Shown here one piece after another: positions 15,494 through 23,379 of a DNA stretch of 64,000 nucleotides. Below the pieces are notes generated by a model. That model was not told the DNA's origin, ran no database searches, and saw nothing but the letters and a program-made list of their open reading frames with translations. A program made the position numbers and the translations under genes. The stretch lies in assembly GCF_963676665.1 (NCBI RefSeq), contig NZ_OY781378.1, positions 1,518,001-1,582,000 on the forward strand. The letters run 5' to 3'. This stretch comes from an uncultured Tolumonas sp. GTDB taxonomy: Bacteria > Pseudomonadota > Gammaproteobacteria > Enterobacterales > Aeromonadaceae. The first letter of the stretch is position 1; every line of letters begins with the position of its first letter.

Positions 15494-15778
15494 ATGGTGA
15501 ACCACTGGATTGATACCGCCCTAACTATGATTTGCATCATATCTTACTTTTCAGGTGCAATCCGACTGGTCTGCTTTCAGCGTGATGGACACCGCATTCG
15601 CCGCGGTGTCTCATTGATTGCAAGCATACTGATTGGAACCTTGTTTTGCGCTGGTCTGGATATCGTTTTACAGCACCCTCACGTTTCATTCTTTCAGGCT
15701 GTAACCTCTGGCTTAGTTTGCCTGTTCATATTCAGAACACGGGGAAATGTGGCCGCTCTCATGAGGATCACTGACTAA
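15494..15778 (+). CDS. Second small membrane protein of the lysis cassette (holin/antiholin-like)
   Basis: 94 residues with three hydrophobic helices (ALTMICIISYFSGAIRLVCF, then VSLIASILIGTLFCAGLDIVL and FFQAVTSGLVCLFIF). ATG 15494 is chosen over 15482 because GGGGG sits just before it. It is close to the holin stop and overlaps the endolysin start (TAATG). It resembles the phage holin superfamily that includes P1 LydA-type neighbours. Whether it is the holin, an antiholin or a partner of the first is unknown. Confidence 0.65.
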   Translation: MVNHWIDTALTMICIISYFSGAIRLVCFQRDGHRIRRGVSLIASILIGTLFCAGLDIVLQHPHVSFFQAVTSGLVCLFIFRTRGNVAALMRITD

Positions 15779-16578
15779 TGATTACATTACGGCAAGGTGA
15801 TCGCGGGGCTGATGTTATCAAGCTGCAAGCGATGCTGGTTGATAAGGGATTTATTCTTGTTAATGACGGTGACTACGGCGGAAAAACAACAGATGCGGTG
15901 CGAAGATTTCAGCAAGCTAATGGCTTAATTGATGACGGGGTGAGTGGTGTAAGCACCATGCGCTGCTTGCGAGGAGACGACATTTCCAAATCACTGAAAA
16001 AGTCTGACTTGATAGCTGCTGCATCTGCATTGAATGTTGATTTGGCAGCGATCTACGCGGTGACGCAGGTTGAATGCAACGGTTATGGTTTTCTTGATTC
16101 AGGTAAGCCTGCGATCTTGTATGAACGCCACATTATGCGGCGTCGCTTGTTGGCCAAAAAACTCAGCGCCATCGGATATCCAGCCTCATTAGTCAACACG
16201 CAGACGGGTGGGTATGTTGGTGGACTTGGCGAGTACGTTCGCCTTGATGAGGCGATAAAAATAGATCGCGAATGCGCATTGGAATCGTGCTCATGGGGAG
16301 CGTTCCAAGTAATGGGGTTTAACTGGGATTTAATGGGCTATGACAGTGTAGATCACTTCACTGGTGAGATGGCTATTAGCGAGGGGAAACACCTTGATGC
16401 ATTCGTCCGATTTGTTGGCTCTCGCATCAATTCAGCGATGCTGAAGGCGCTACAAAGAAAGGATTGGGCTGCATTTGCTAAGCTCTACAACGGCCTGAAC
16501 TATAAGTTGAATAACTACGATACCAAGCTGGCAGCGGCATTTGGTTGGTATGTGAGACTTTTAACGGGTGGGTTATGA
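15778..16578 (+). CDS. Endolysin: peptidoglycan-binding domain plus N-acetylmuramidase
   Basis: 266 residues. Residues 1-65 form a PG_binding_1 domain (LRQGDRGADVIKLQAMLVDKG, then DAVRRFQQANGL). Residues about 75-265 match the DUF3380-type N-acetylmuramidase: AIYAVTQVECNGYGF with probable catalytic E99, then ILYERHIMRR and SCSWGAFQVMGFNW. There is no signal peptide, so release depends on the holins upstream. The start overlaps the previous stop and the end overlaps the spanin gene. Cuts the glycan backbone of peptidoglycan during lysis. Confidence 0.9.
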   Translation: MITLRQGDRGADVIKLQAMLVDKGFILVNDGDYGGKTTDAVRRFQQANGLIDDGVSGVSTMRCLRGDDISKSLKKSDLIAAASALNVDLAAIYAVTQVECNGYGFLDSGKPAILYERHIMRRRLLAKKLSAIGYPASLVNTQTGGYVGGLGEYVRLDEAIKIDRECALESCSWGAFQVMGFNWDLMGYDSVDHFTGEMAISEGKHLDAFVRFVGSRINSAMLKALQRKDWAAFAKLYNGLNYKLNNYDTKLAAAFGWYVRLLTGGL

Positions 16579-16958
16579 ATATTTTCATTGTGATCATTTC
16601 CACTGCTGTTTTGCTTTTTGGTTCGACGTTTTCTGGATGGACGTTACGCGGCTGGTATGAGGATAGCAATCTTCTGGCCGCCAAGGAGGCTCAACAAAAA
16701 GTAGTTGAAGCCTCGATGAGTCGAGAATCAGACATTGCCAAAAATGTTGAACTAAAACTCTCAACACTCAAGGCGTCCGAGAAGATCATAGACAGGGGGG
16801 TTGTGCGTGAAATACAAAAGCCTATTTATCGCAATGTTTGCTTCGAGCCTGATCTTGTCAGGTTGCTCAACGACGCAGCCAACGGGATCGGAGTCGAAAA
16901 AGATAAAGCAACAAACATTACTAGTGAAGTGTCCGGAAGTGCTGCCACAGCTAAGTGA
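16575..16958 (+). CDS. i-spanin (Rz-like inner-membrane lysis protein)
   Basis: 127 residues. An N-terminal membrane anchor (MNIFIVIISTAVLLFGSTFSG) is followed by a periplasmic helical part with coiled-coil character (EAQQKVVEASMSRESDIAKNV), ending with a Cys-containing segment (YRNVCFEPDLVRLLNDA) typical of Rz proteins. The ATG overlaps the endolysin stop (ATGA). It should pair with the outer-membrane lipoprotein encoded inside and beyond its own frame to disrupt the outer membrane. Confidence 0.8.
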   Translation: MNIFIVIISTAVLLFGSTFSGWTLRGWYEDSNLLAAKEAQQKVVEASMSRESDIAKNVELKLSTLKASEKIIDRGVVREIQKPIYRNVCFEPDLVRLLNDAANGIGVEKDKATNITSEVSGSAATAK

Positions 16959-17064
16959 CGGCACTGGCGGCACGGTTGGTCTGGTTATGCAGGAGTGGGC
17001 TGTCATTTACCATGAGTGCGCCACCAGACACAGCGGACTGGTTGATGTGTATGAAGAACAATGA
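16807..17064 (+). CDS. o-spanin (Rz1-like lipoprotein), overlapping Rz
   Basis: The 85-residue protein starts at GTG 16807, preferred because GGGGGG lies just before it. The signal ends in a lipobox LILSGC with the lipidated Cys at position 20. The frame overlaps the Rz gene for about 150 bp and continues past its stop, the usual overlapping Rz/Rz1 layout. It is anchored in the outer membrane and contacts the i-spanin across the periplasm. The mature part has two more Cys residues (VKCPE, YHECA). Confidence 0.8.
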   Translation: MKYKSLFIAMFASSLILSGCSTTQPTGSESKKIKQQTLLVKCPEVLPQLSDGTGGTVGLVMQEWAVIYHECATRHSGLVDVYEEQ

Positions 17065-17194
17065 GAAACGCCCGGAACACCTGTAAGCGCTGAGCCGGAA
17101 AATCAGCCCGCTCAGCCTGGCTTCCTGAGGGTAGTTTGTATTCGTGGGTTTCACGTCCGAAATCCCCCGATAACCCAATACGGAAGCCAACATC

Positions 17195-17695
17195 ATGACT
17201 GTTTCGTTAAATAGCTACCTCAAGGGGTTTTACGACCAAACCAAGGCGCTTGGTAAAAAGGTTGTAAACTCTGACTTCACCTTCGAAATTGAAGGTTTCG
17301 AGGGCAATTACCTGCTATCCAAGCAATGCCCGTGGCCGGATGTATCCGTCGGTGGTGAAATTGAAGTGCCTAACCCATTGGGCGTTTCTTCTTTTGAGCC
17401 GCAACAGATAAAAATCGCCAAGCAAGGCCAGGTTTCATTCCTTGAAACTACGGCAGGCAATATTGACCAAATGCTGATCAATATCATCACCAACGGTGGC
17501 ACATTTAACGCCAAGATTTACGAAGGCACGCCTCAAAAATACCTGCGATATAAGCGCATCGTAGATTGCTTTGTGCAAATCGATGATCCGGATCGTGATT
17601 GGGAAAACCGCAGTCAAATCCTGACCTTTAGCGGCACTATGTTCTATCACTATTTTGGTGAAACAACCGAAGGTAACTCAACGGATTATCGCTAA
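17195..17695 (+). CDS. Tail tube protein
   Basis: 166 residues, beta-rich, with tube-type features (FTFEIEGFEGNYLLSKQCPWP, IEVPNPLG, then GTFNAKIYEGTPQKYLRYKRIVDCFVQ and TFSGTMFYHYFGE). This is the size of contractile-tail tube proteins and of P1 Tub. It lies after the lysis genes, about 4.7 kb from the sheath, instead of next to it. The stop overlaps the next start. Identification from size, fold character and context. Confidence 0.65.
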   Translation: MTVSLNSYLKGFYDQTKALGKKVVNSDFTFEIEGFEGNYLLSKQCPWPDVSVGGEIEVPNPLGVSSFEPQQIKIAKQGQVSFLETTAGNIDQMLINIITNGGTFNAKIYEGTPQKYLRYKRIVDCFVQIDDPDRDWENRSQILTFSGTMFYHYFGETTEGNSTDYR

Positions 17696-18072
17696 TGGCA
17701 TCTATCTCAGCTTTGGTTGAAGCGTTCATGGTGTCAGAACGTGGAGTGGCCAATATTCTACCGAGTGAGTCAGTAACAGCACAGGCTGTTGCGGCCACTC
17801 GCTTTTACGCTGGGTTCGCCTCGCTGGAATCACCACCTACTGATGGAGCTGAGATAGCTGGCTTGGTAGAACTTTCCGTGTCCGAGTGGGCTGAAATCAG
17901 ACCGCTATTTGTGCTGTACGTTGAACGAGAAACGGCCCTGCAAATAGAGGCCACAAGAGGCATGGGGGCTGATGTATTTGGCCGCTCAACCTCGGAGGTC
18001 GGTGCTGAAATTTCGCAATTAGAAGCCGATTTTCCGCGGCGTGTTTTTTTTCAGCCAATCATAACGGTGTGA
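17695..18072 (+). CDS. Hypothetical tail-region protein
   Basis: 125 residues starting in a TAATG overlap with the tube gene. Helical; contains SVSEWAEIRPLFVLYVERETALQIEATRGMG, reminiscent of small tail-assembly or baseplate partners encoded next to tube genes. No specific family recognised. Confidence 0.6.
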   Translation: MASISALVEAFMVSERGVANILPSESVTAQAVAATRFYAGFASLESPPTDGAEIAGLVELSVSEWAEIRPLFVLYVERETALQIEATRGMGADVFGRSTSEVGAEISQLEADFPRRVFFQPIITV

Positions 18073-18078
18073 TCAGCG

Positions 18079-18972
18079 ATGGAGCTCTATTACAACAAGG
18101 ACAAACTAATTCGTGGCGACTGGATAAAAAAAGCAATCCTGCGCTCCGATCTTGTCCCTGTACCACTAACACTGGAGGCTGAAATAAGGGCTGATCGTGA
18201 ATCAGCTCTGCACTTTCAGGTTGGTAATAGCATTGCTACTTACGCAGGCGATGAGTTGGAAATCATCTATTCGGAGTATAAGCCCTCAGGGAAGGTGCAG
18301 GGCAGCACGGAAGCAGCCTATGTTCATCTAATTGCCATCCTTAAGCCTGTAAAGGGCGTTTCGTTCATTAAGCAGAACGCCATCATTAAATACAATGCGA
18401 CACTGGCTGAGGTTTATCGTGCGTGTGGAGCCACGTTACGGAGTATTGAGGGTGACTTTGCCCTGCCAAGGTTTGCATGCCTTGCTGGCGAGGTGCCAAC
18501 ATTTCATATTTCACGGGCGCTTCAGGAGGCTGGCGGAGTTGTTCGCTGGCGGCATGGGAAGTTGGCCTTTATTCCGCTCTCATCACTGCTTAATCAAAAA
18601 GCCACCCAAACCATTACATCACTAACCGATGATGTGGATAGCGGGTTTCTTGAGAGGCATGACGTGCCAAGCTTTTACAGTACAGATGCTGATGGAGTGG
18701 TCATTTCTGGCAACAAGGCAAAACTGCGAGCGTTGAGATATCAGCCGGGAACCAGCGAGATTGCGCTGAGGAATATGACGTCCTGTTTGGTGCACGCTCG
18801 AACTGCAAAGATTAAATACAACATCAACACCGCCGCGGGTGACCTTGTTAATATCCAGGGGGCTCAAACTCCACTAGCCGTCATTACGTCGGCAACAGTC
18901 TTCTCTGCTGGAACAGATGGTGATCCGCAGCAACAATTTACGAAGGTGTGGCTTGGGAGGTTAGAGCGATGA
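18079..18972 (+). CDS. Baseplate hub protein (gpD-like)
   Basis: 297 residues. The N-terminal part (YYNKDKLIRGDWIKKAILRSDLVPVPLTLEAEIR) and the later beta-rich region around GVVISGNKAKLRALRYQPG resemble hub proteins that cap the tail tube and hold the spike. The next two genes encode a gpV-like spike and, a little later, a PAAR tip, which supports the hub assignment. Ends in ATGA overlap with the spike gene. Confidence 0.6.
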   Translation: MELYYNKDKLIRGDWIKKAILRSDLVPVPLTLEAEIRADRESALHFQVGNSIATYAGDELEIIYSEYKPSGKVQGSTEAAYVHLIAILKPVKGVSFIKQNAIIKYNATLAEVYRACGATLRSIEGDFALPRFACLAGEVPTFHISRALQEAGGVVRWRHGKLAFIPLSSLLNQKATQTITSLTDDVDSGFLERHDVPSFYSTDADGVVISGNKAKLRALRYQPGTSEIALRNMTSCLVHARTAKIKYNINTAAGDLVNIQGAQTPLAVITSATVFSAGTDGDPQQQFTKVWLGRLER

Positions 18973-19439
18973 GCGCTATCGGTAGCGGGCTGTTGGCTGG
19001 AAAGTTCCCTGCGGTTGTCTCTTCTTATAGCTCCGTAACCAGGACGTGTGAAATCACTATTGCCGGACAAACAGATGGGGCTGAATCAAAGCTGATAGCT
19101 GAAATTGAATACCCGATAGGCGACAAGTCACGGCATGCCACAAAAACAGAAATAGAAATACTTCCCGGTGATTTGGTGTGGATTGAATTTATTCAGGGAG
19201 ATCCGCGTTACCCGCTTATCACTGGATGGCGAAATCCAACTAAAGGCAATTCGAGCGGCTGGCGCCGCTGGCATCATGCCAATATCGAACTACTGGCCGA
19301 TGGGCAGGTACGAATAGAGTCTGGCGGGTCTATACACATCGGCGCGGCCGAAAAGATAACCCTGGAAGTTGGCGGGACAACACTGACGCTAACAGCAGAT
19401 CAAATAAAAACAATTGCCAGTGCAATCTACATTAATTAA
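18969..19439 (+). CDS. Baseplate spike protein (gpV-like, OB-fold)
   Basis: 156 residues from ATG 18969. Residues about 12-90 read as the OB-fold of baseplate V/gp5-type spikes: FPAVVSSYSSVTRTCEITIAG, then LPGDLVWIEFIQGDPRYPLITGW. The rest is a short beta-helix-like repeat (SGGSIHIGAAEKITLEVGG). It trimerises under the tube to form the membrane-piercing spike; the PAAR protein encoded at 20431 probably caps its tip. Confidence 0.75.
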   Translation: MSAIGSGLLAGKFPAVVSSYSSVTRTCEITIAGQTDGAESKLIAEIEYPIGDKSRHATKTEIEILPGDLVWIEFIQGDPRYPLITGWRNPTKGNSSGWRRWHHANIELLADGQVRIESGGSIHIGAAEKITLEVGGTTLTLTADQIKTIASAIYIN

Positions 19440-19453
19440 ACGAAGGGGTGATA

Positions 19454-19930
19454 ATGCCAAACTTACAGTTCTCTTTTGAAGACTTGAGCGCAAAAGATAA
19501 AGCAGCTCAAAAGGTGATCAAGTTATTTAAAAAGTCAGATGCCAATGTGGCTCAGATTGATATTAATCCAACCATCAAAAAGACCAGCGGGATCGCTTAT
19601 CGCGAAATGAGCCTGACATTTGTTGATAGTCAGGTTGTAGTTATGCGGATCAAGGAGACGGGCGATATCTACCAAGTGCTGATTAACCGCAAGGAGATCC
19701 CCATTAAAAACCAAAGCGATCAGGATAAGGCAGTTACTGAGATTGCACAGGCGATGAACCGAGGTCGTGCTGCATTTCAAAAGAAAATGGCCCAAACCAA
19801 AGCGATGCTCCCATCCAGCATGAAGACGGCTGCGCCAAAGATTGAATCAGCGCTGACAGAATACCGGGATTCATTGAAAGCAGAAATTGAATTAGTAAAA
19901 GCTGATCTGAGCGAGCTTGGTGTCGAGTAA
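19454..19930 (+). CDS. Hypothetical phage protein
   Basis: 158 residues from ATG 19454, placed after GAAGGGG. A compact N-terminal domain (VAQIDINPTIKKTSGIAYREMSLTF, then GDIYQVLINRKEIPIKNQ) is followed by a long charged helix (residues 100-155). The N-terminal part recalls small domains in P1 Dar/Ddr-type and polyvalent proteins, but I cannot name it. It lies between spike and PAAR genes. Confidence 0.55.
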   Translation: MPNLQFSFEDLSAKDKAAQKVIKLFKKSDANVAQIDINPTIKKTSGIAYREMSLTFVDSQVVVMRIKETGDIYQVLINRKEIPIKNQSDQDKAVTEIAQAMNRGRAAFQKKMAQTKAMLPSSMKTAAPKIESALTEYRDSLKAEIELVKADLSELGVE

Positions 19931-20459
19931 GAGCTACACCATCACGTGGTTGCCACTGGCTGGCCCGCTGTTTTCAAAACCAGAAACAGCTACTGGAATA
20001 GATTACATCATTCTATGCCAGATAGTGGCGTTACCACCCGATCCATTGTCGCTAACACCAGCCGAACCGGTACCAGTGGTGGAATCGTATTCCATAGCCA
20101 CATCACCCGAGCCTCCATCGGGGATATTAACGATAATGGCCAGTGCCGCTACTGGCGTGCATGTTTCAGCGGAAAAGCTGTCGGGATTGTTTGGTATTGA
20201 GTTTATAGACTATCTGCAGAATAAGGTGATAGCGCGAATAGCTGACTGGAATGATCTTCCTGCTGAAGCAGAAGAAATTGTTGAGTTTAGACCTAGCAGC
20301 GAGCAATCCAAGCAGTACACCATGACTATAACAGCCGAGCTTTCCAATAAAACGACGGAGAGTGCAGGTTACACCATGACCATCACCCAGGAATGGACAG
20401 CCGGGAGAGACCGGTTAAGGAAGGAGATTAATGCCCGCAGCAGCAAGATTGGGGGATAG
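19920..20459 (+). CDS. Hypothetical tail-region protein
   Basis: About 179 residues from GTG 19920 (TTG 19917 is an alternative), overlapping the end of the previous gene. Strand-rich with a proline-rich N-terminal third (ALPPDPLSLTPAEPVPVV) and a repeated pattern YTMTIT (YTMTITAEL and YTMTITQEW). It overlaps the PAAR gene by 29 bp. Possibly a spike- or baseplate-associated protein; not recognised. Confidence 0.55.
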   Translation: MSSKSYTITWLPLAGPLFSKPETATGIDYIILCQIVALPPDPLSLTPAEPVPVVESYSIATSPEPPSGILTIMASAATGVHVSAEKLSGLFGIEFIDYLQNKVIARIADWNDLPAEAEEIVEFRPSSEQSKQYTMTITAELSNKTTESAGYTMTITQEWTAGRDRLRKEINARSSKIGG

Positions 20460-20721
20460 CTGTACTGGTCACGGCTCATGGCCGCCACGCAGTAACACGT
20501 CAGGATCTGGCGATGTGTTTATTAATAACAAGCCAGCGCATAGACAAGGAGATGGCTGGGCTGTGCACTGCAATGATACTCCGGTTTGTCACGCTGGAAC
20601 GCTTGCCTCTGGATCTGGAACGGTATTCATAAATGGCAAGCAGGCAGGCCGCGTTGGTGATCCGGTTGATTGTGGTTCAGCGGTAGCCTCGGGATCTCCA
20701 AACGTGTTTATTGGCGGATAA
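20431..20721 (+). CDS. PAAR-domain spike-tip protein
   Basis: 96 residues, wholly a PAAR-type repeat protein: ARLGDSCTGHGSWPP, then GDVFINNKPAHRQGDGW, HAGTLASGSGTVFINGKQAGRVGDPVDCG and SPNVFIGG. PAAR proteins form the metal-binding cone that sharpens the tip of contractile-tail spikes. Cys and His residues suited to metal binding are present (C12, H15, H46, C48, C54, H55). Placement after the gpV-like spike supports this. Confidence 0.9.
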   Translation: MPAAARLGDSCTGHGSWPPRSNTSGSGDVFINNKPAHRQGDGWAVHCNDTPVCHAGTLASGSGTVFINGKQAGRVGDPVDCGSAVASGSPNVFIGG

Positions 20722-20722
20722 A

Positions 20723-20983
20723 ATGCGATTTTCCGTTGGCTTATGCGGCGATAAGCAGATCGGATTTATTATTCCAGCACTGTGCATGGGTAGCTACCTT
20801 TGCGCCGAGAAATCAATGGCTGCCGGACTTGCTGGCCGTATTGAGTTTGAGATCGGTCAAGCCATGCTATCTATGGCAGAACTTGAGATCGCCAGCCTGG
20901 TTGATTTTGGTATTAATACCTATCAAGGCAGCGAGGATTATCTTGGCTACAAAAAATGGATATCAGTAGAAATCGACATATAA
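20723..20983 (+). CDS. Small hypothetical phage protein
   Basis: 86 residues from ATG 20723, just after the PAAR stop. GGCGGA precedes it. Contains a hydrophobic middle (SVGLCGDKQIGFIIPALCMGSYLCAEKSM) but not a convincing membrane helix. Unrecognised. About 100 bp of non-coding DNA follows before the large polyvalent gene. Confidence 0.5.
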   Translation: MRFSVGLCGDKQIGFIIPALCMGSYLCAEKSMAAGLAGRIEFEIGQAMLSMAELEIASLVDFGINTYQGSEDYLGYKKWISVEIDI

Positions 20984-21082
20984 AGTCATTAATTCAAAAG
21001 GAAAACCACGCGAATTAACCTTTGTTTTGGACCGTAAGATGACTGCTACAGCGGTGTTTTACCCCAAATAAAGGATGTTTAC

Positions 21083-23365
21083 ATGAACAAGCCCGTATCC
21101 TGGACAAAACAGGACACACCTGTCGGGTTAAGCCTAGACCAGTTGCTATACCGAATTCGTCAGCGAGACGGGGCGGAAGGCTTAATTTTTGATAGCGTCA
21201 CCATGGATGACTTATTGAATGAAGACGGCGTTCAGCTGTTTGCTTTTGATGCATTAGTCACCCCATTCTCATCTCTTGGGCGAAAAATATCCGCCATGCA
21301 GCGAGTTATGGATATTGCCACCGGCGGCTTAAATGTCATTAGCTCTCAAATATCCGATCCATTCAAGCGCAATGGTGTGGCACAGGTAGTGGCCTTATTT
21401 GAGATTAGTGATGGTCAAACTGTATCTGTTTATTTTCATAACCCCGATTCAAGCCCAGAGCGACTAGCTCCAACAGATGAGATGATCAGTTGGAAATGGC
21501 TGCTCAATAAAAAAGATATCACGATTGTTGTGGCGCCCGAACGCGGCAGTGACCTTGCTATCCGAGAGGTGGCACGCCGAATCATGAAGTTGGCCGAAAG
21601 AAATAGCGCCGCATTCTCCAGAGCCAATGCTAAGCGCGCAGAGCGAATGAGTGGAATTAGCAACCTAAAGGCGGAAATAGCAACGCTTGAGTATGATCTT
21701 GGGGCGCTAAAGGATAAGCGAGATATCGCAAAAATGGAGGCAGAAAGTCGCGCGCTCCAGAAGGCCAATGAATTAACGCCAGAGCAGGGGCTGATTGAGC
21801 TGGCAAAAATAAGAAAATTCCTAAGTCGAAGCCAGTATCGAGCAATGTCTCTAGCCATGAAAGGTGAAGAAGGTTCATTTTTTATTGATAAAGCCAAGGC
21901 GCTAGCAGCGCTTATCAATGGTATGGCTGTTACCTACGAGCAAGATGGCAAGGGTGATGATGCTGTTGCCTATCTTCATTACTTTCAAGGCGCTGGTGAC
22001 TGGTTTATTACCGAAAAAGATATTGATGGAGGTACCACTCAAGCATTTGGCTTTGCCAATCTTGGTCATGGTGGTGAGCTTGGCTATATCAGTATCGATG
22101 AACTTGTGAAAAACAATGTCGAGCTTGATCTGCATTTTATGCCAACGAGGCTTGGTGATGTTTCCGGTAGTGATCAGGGCGAGGTCGCAACAGAAGAAAA
22201 ATCCGATGTAAGCAATGACACCAATCAGGGGCCGGCAACCCAGTCAGAACTTGAGCAGGCGAGAGAGCTCACTGATATCAACCCAACAGAGCAGCAAAAG
22301 TCAGATGGTAATTACCAGACTGGTGAAATCAGTATGTTTGGTCTTAATTTGGCGATTGAAAACCCTAAAGGCTCAGTGAGATCAGGGAAGGATAATCTTG
22401 GCGAAGAATGGTCAATCACCATGTTGAATGACTACGGACACATCAAAGGAACAACCGGCGCTGACGGCGATGAAGTGGACATCTTTATTGGCCAAAACCT
22501 GAGTAGCGAGCGGGTGTTCGTTATCAACCAAATGTCAGTCGATGGCTCGTTTGATGAGCACAAGGTAATGCTTGGTTTCGATGACGCTGAGTCAGCAAAG
22601 ATTGGTTATCTATCTAATTATAAAGCGGGCTGGAGTGGGATGGGCGATGTTCAGGAGATGAGCGTGGATGAATTCAAGCTCTTTCTTGATAAGCAAGCGT
22701 CACAATCGATAGCGGGGCCGGAGGTGTCTAATGGCGAAACCGACATCATTGGCGCTGAATTTGACCCAACAACTGAATCCGGCTACGCCCAGGTCGGTGA
22801 TGATGAAGAAATGCAGCTGAAATATCAGGATCGCTTGGATTCTTTTTTTCAGTCTCGCGTTATTTCTGTCAGGAATGCTTTGCGTGATCTCGGGTGGGAT
22901 GGCGATCAGCATGGCGAGTTATCGAAGAATGGCCATGCGCTGATCGTTAAGCCAAAGATGGTTGGGGCTGGCGCAAATATGGTTGGCGCCTCATATGAAG
23001 TTAAGGGGGAGAAATATTTGTTTATGTCGGACAGATTAACAATGACTCCAGAAGCGCTGGCTCAGCGGATCGACTCGTCACTACCAGAGAAAACTACGGA
23101 AGAATTACCAGCTGACAGCGGTGCGGCATTGATGCCGACAAGCCAAACTGATCAGCCTGATCAAAATAATTCACGCAAATCTGATCTCGCATTTCTTGGT
23201 GAAATCATCGCTGGAACTGTTGATGACATTCTGTCGCCGGAGCTGGGCGACGAGATGGCGGCAATTTTTGAGCGCAATGTCGATGACGCAGAGATTGAGT
23301 CATTGCTTGAGCAGGCAATTGCCGCTTATCAGAAAGCAATGGAACAAGCCACCGCAGCGCTGTAA
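21083..23365 (+). CDS. Large polyvalent-type protein with inorganic-pyrophosphatase-like domain
   Basis: 760 residues. The N-terminal 200 residues include a coiled-coil stretch (ISNLKAEIATLEYDLGALKDK). Residues about 410-535 contain NPKGSVRSGKDNLGEEWSI, then YGHIKGTTGADGDEVDIFIG, the pattern of the pyrophosphatase-like domain common in phage and plasmid polyvalent proteins. A separate compact domain (NALRDLGWDGDQHGELSK, then MVGASYEVKGEKYLF) lies at about 590-650. Such proteins are thought to be packaged and injected with the DNA to protect it or prime infection. It overlaps the next, even larger gene by TAATG if that gene starts at 23365, so the pair resembles P1 DarA/DarB as a set. The function of the pyrophosphatase-like domain is unproven. 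Confidence 0.7.
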   Translation: MNKPVSWTKQDTPVGLSLDQLLYRIRQRDGAEGLIFDSVTMDDLLNEDGVQLFAFDALVTPFSSLGRKISAMQRVMDIATGGLNVISSQISDPFKRNGVAQVVALFEISDGQTVSVYFHNPDSSPERLAPTDEMISWKWLLNKKDITIVVAPERGSDLAIREVARRIMKLAERNSAAFSRANAKRAERMSGISNLKAEIATLEYDLGALKDKRDIAKMEAESRALQKANELTPEQGLIELAKIRKFLSRSQYRAMSLAMKGEEGSFFIDKAKALAALINGMAVTYEQDGKGDDAVAYLHYFQGAGDWFITEKDIDGGTTQAFGFANLGHGGELGYISIDELVKNNVELDLHFMPTRLGDVSGSDQGEVATEEKSDVSNDTNQGPATQSELEQARELTDINPTEQQKSDGNYQTGEISMFGLNLAIENPKGSVRSGKDNLGEEWSITMLNDYGHIKGTTGADGDEVDIFIGQNLSSERVFVINQMSVDGSFDEHKVMLGFDDAESAKIGYLSNYKAGWSGMGDVQEMSVDEFKLFLDKQASQSIAGPEVSNGETDIIGAEFDPTTESGYAQVGDDEEMQLKYQDRLDSFFQSRVISVRNALRDLGWDGDQHGELSKNGHALIVKPKMVGAGANMVGASYEVKGEKYLFMSDRLTMTPEALAQRIDSSLPEKTTEELPADSGAALMPTSQTDQPDQNNSRKSDLAFLGEIIAGTVDDILSPELGDEMAAIFERNVDDAEIESLLEQAIAAYQKAMEQATAAL

Positions 23366-23379
23366 TGGGGATAAATGTA

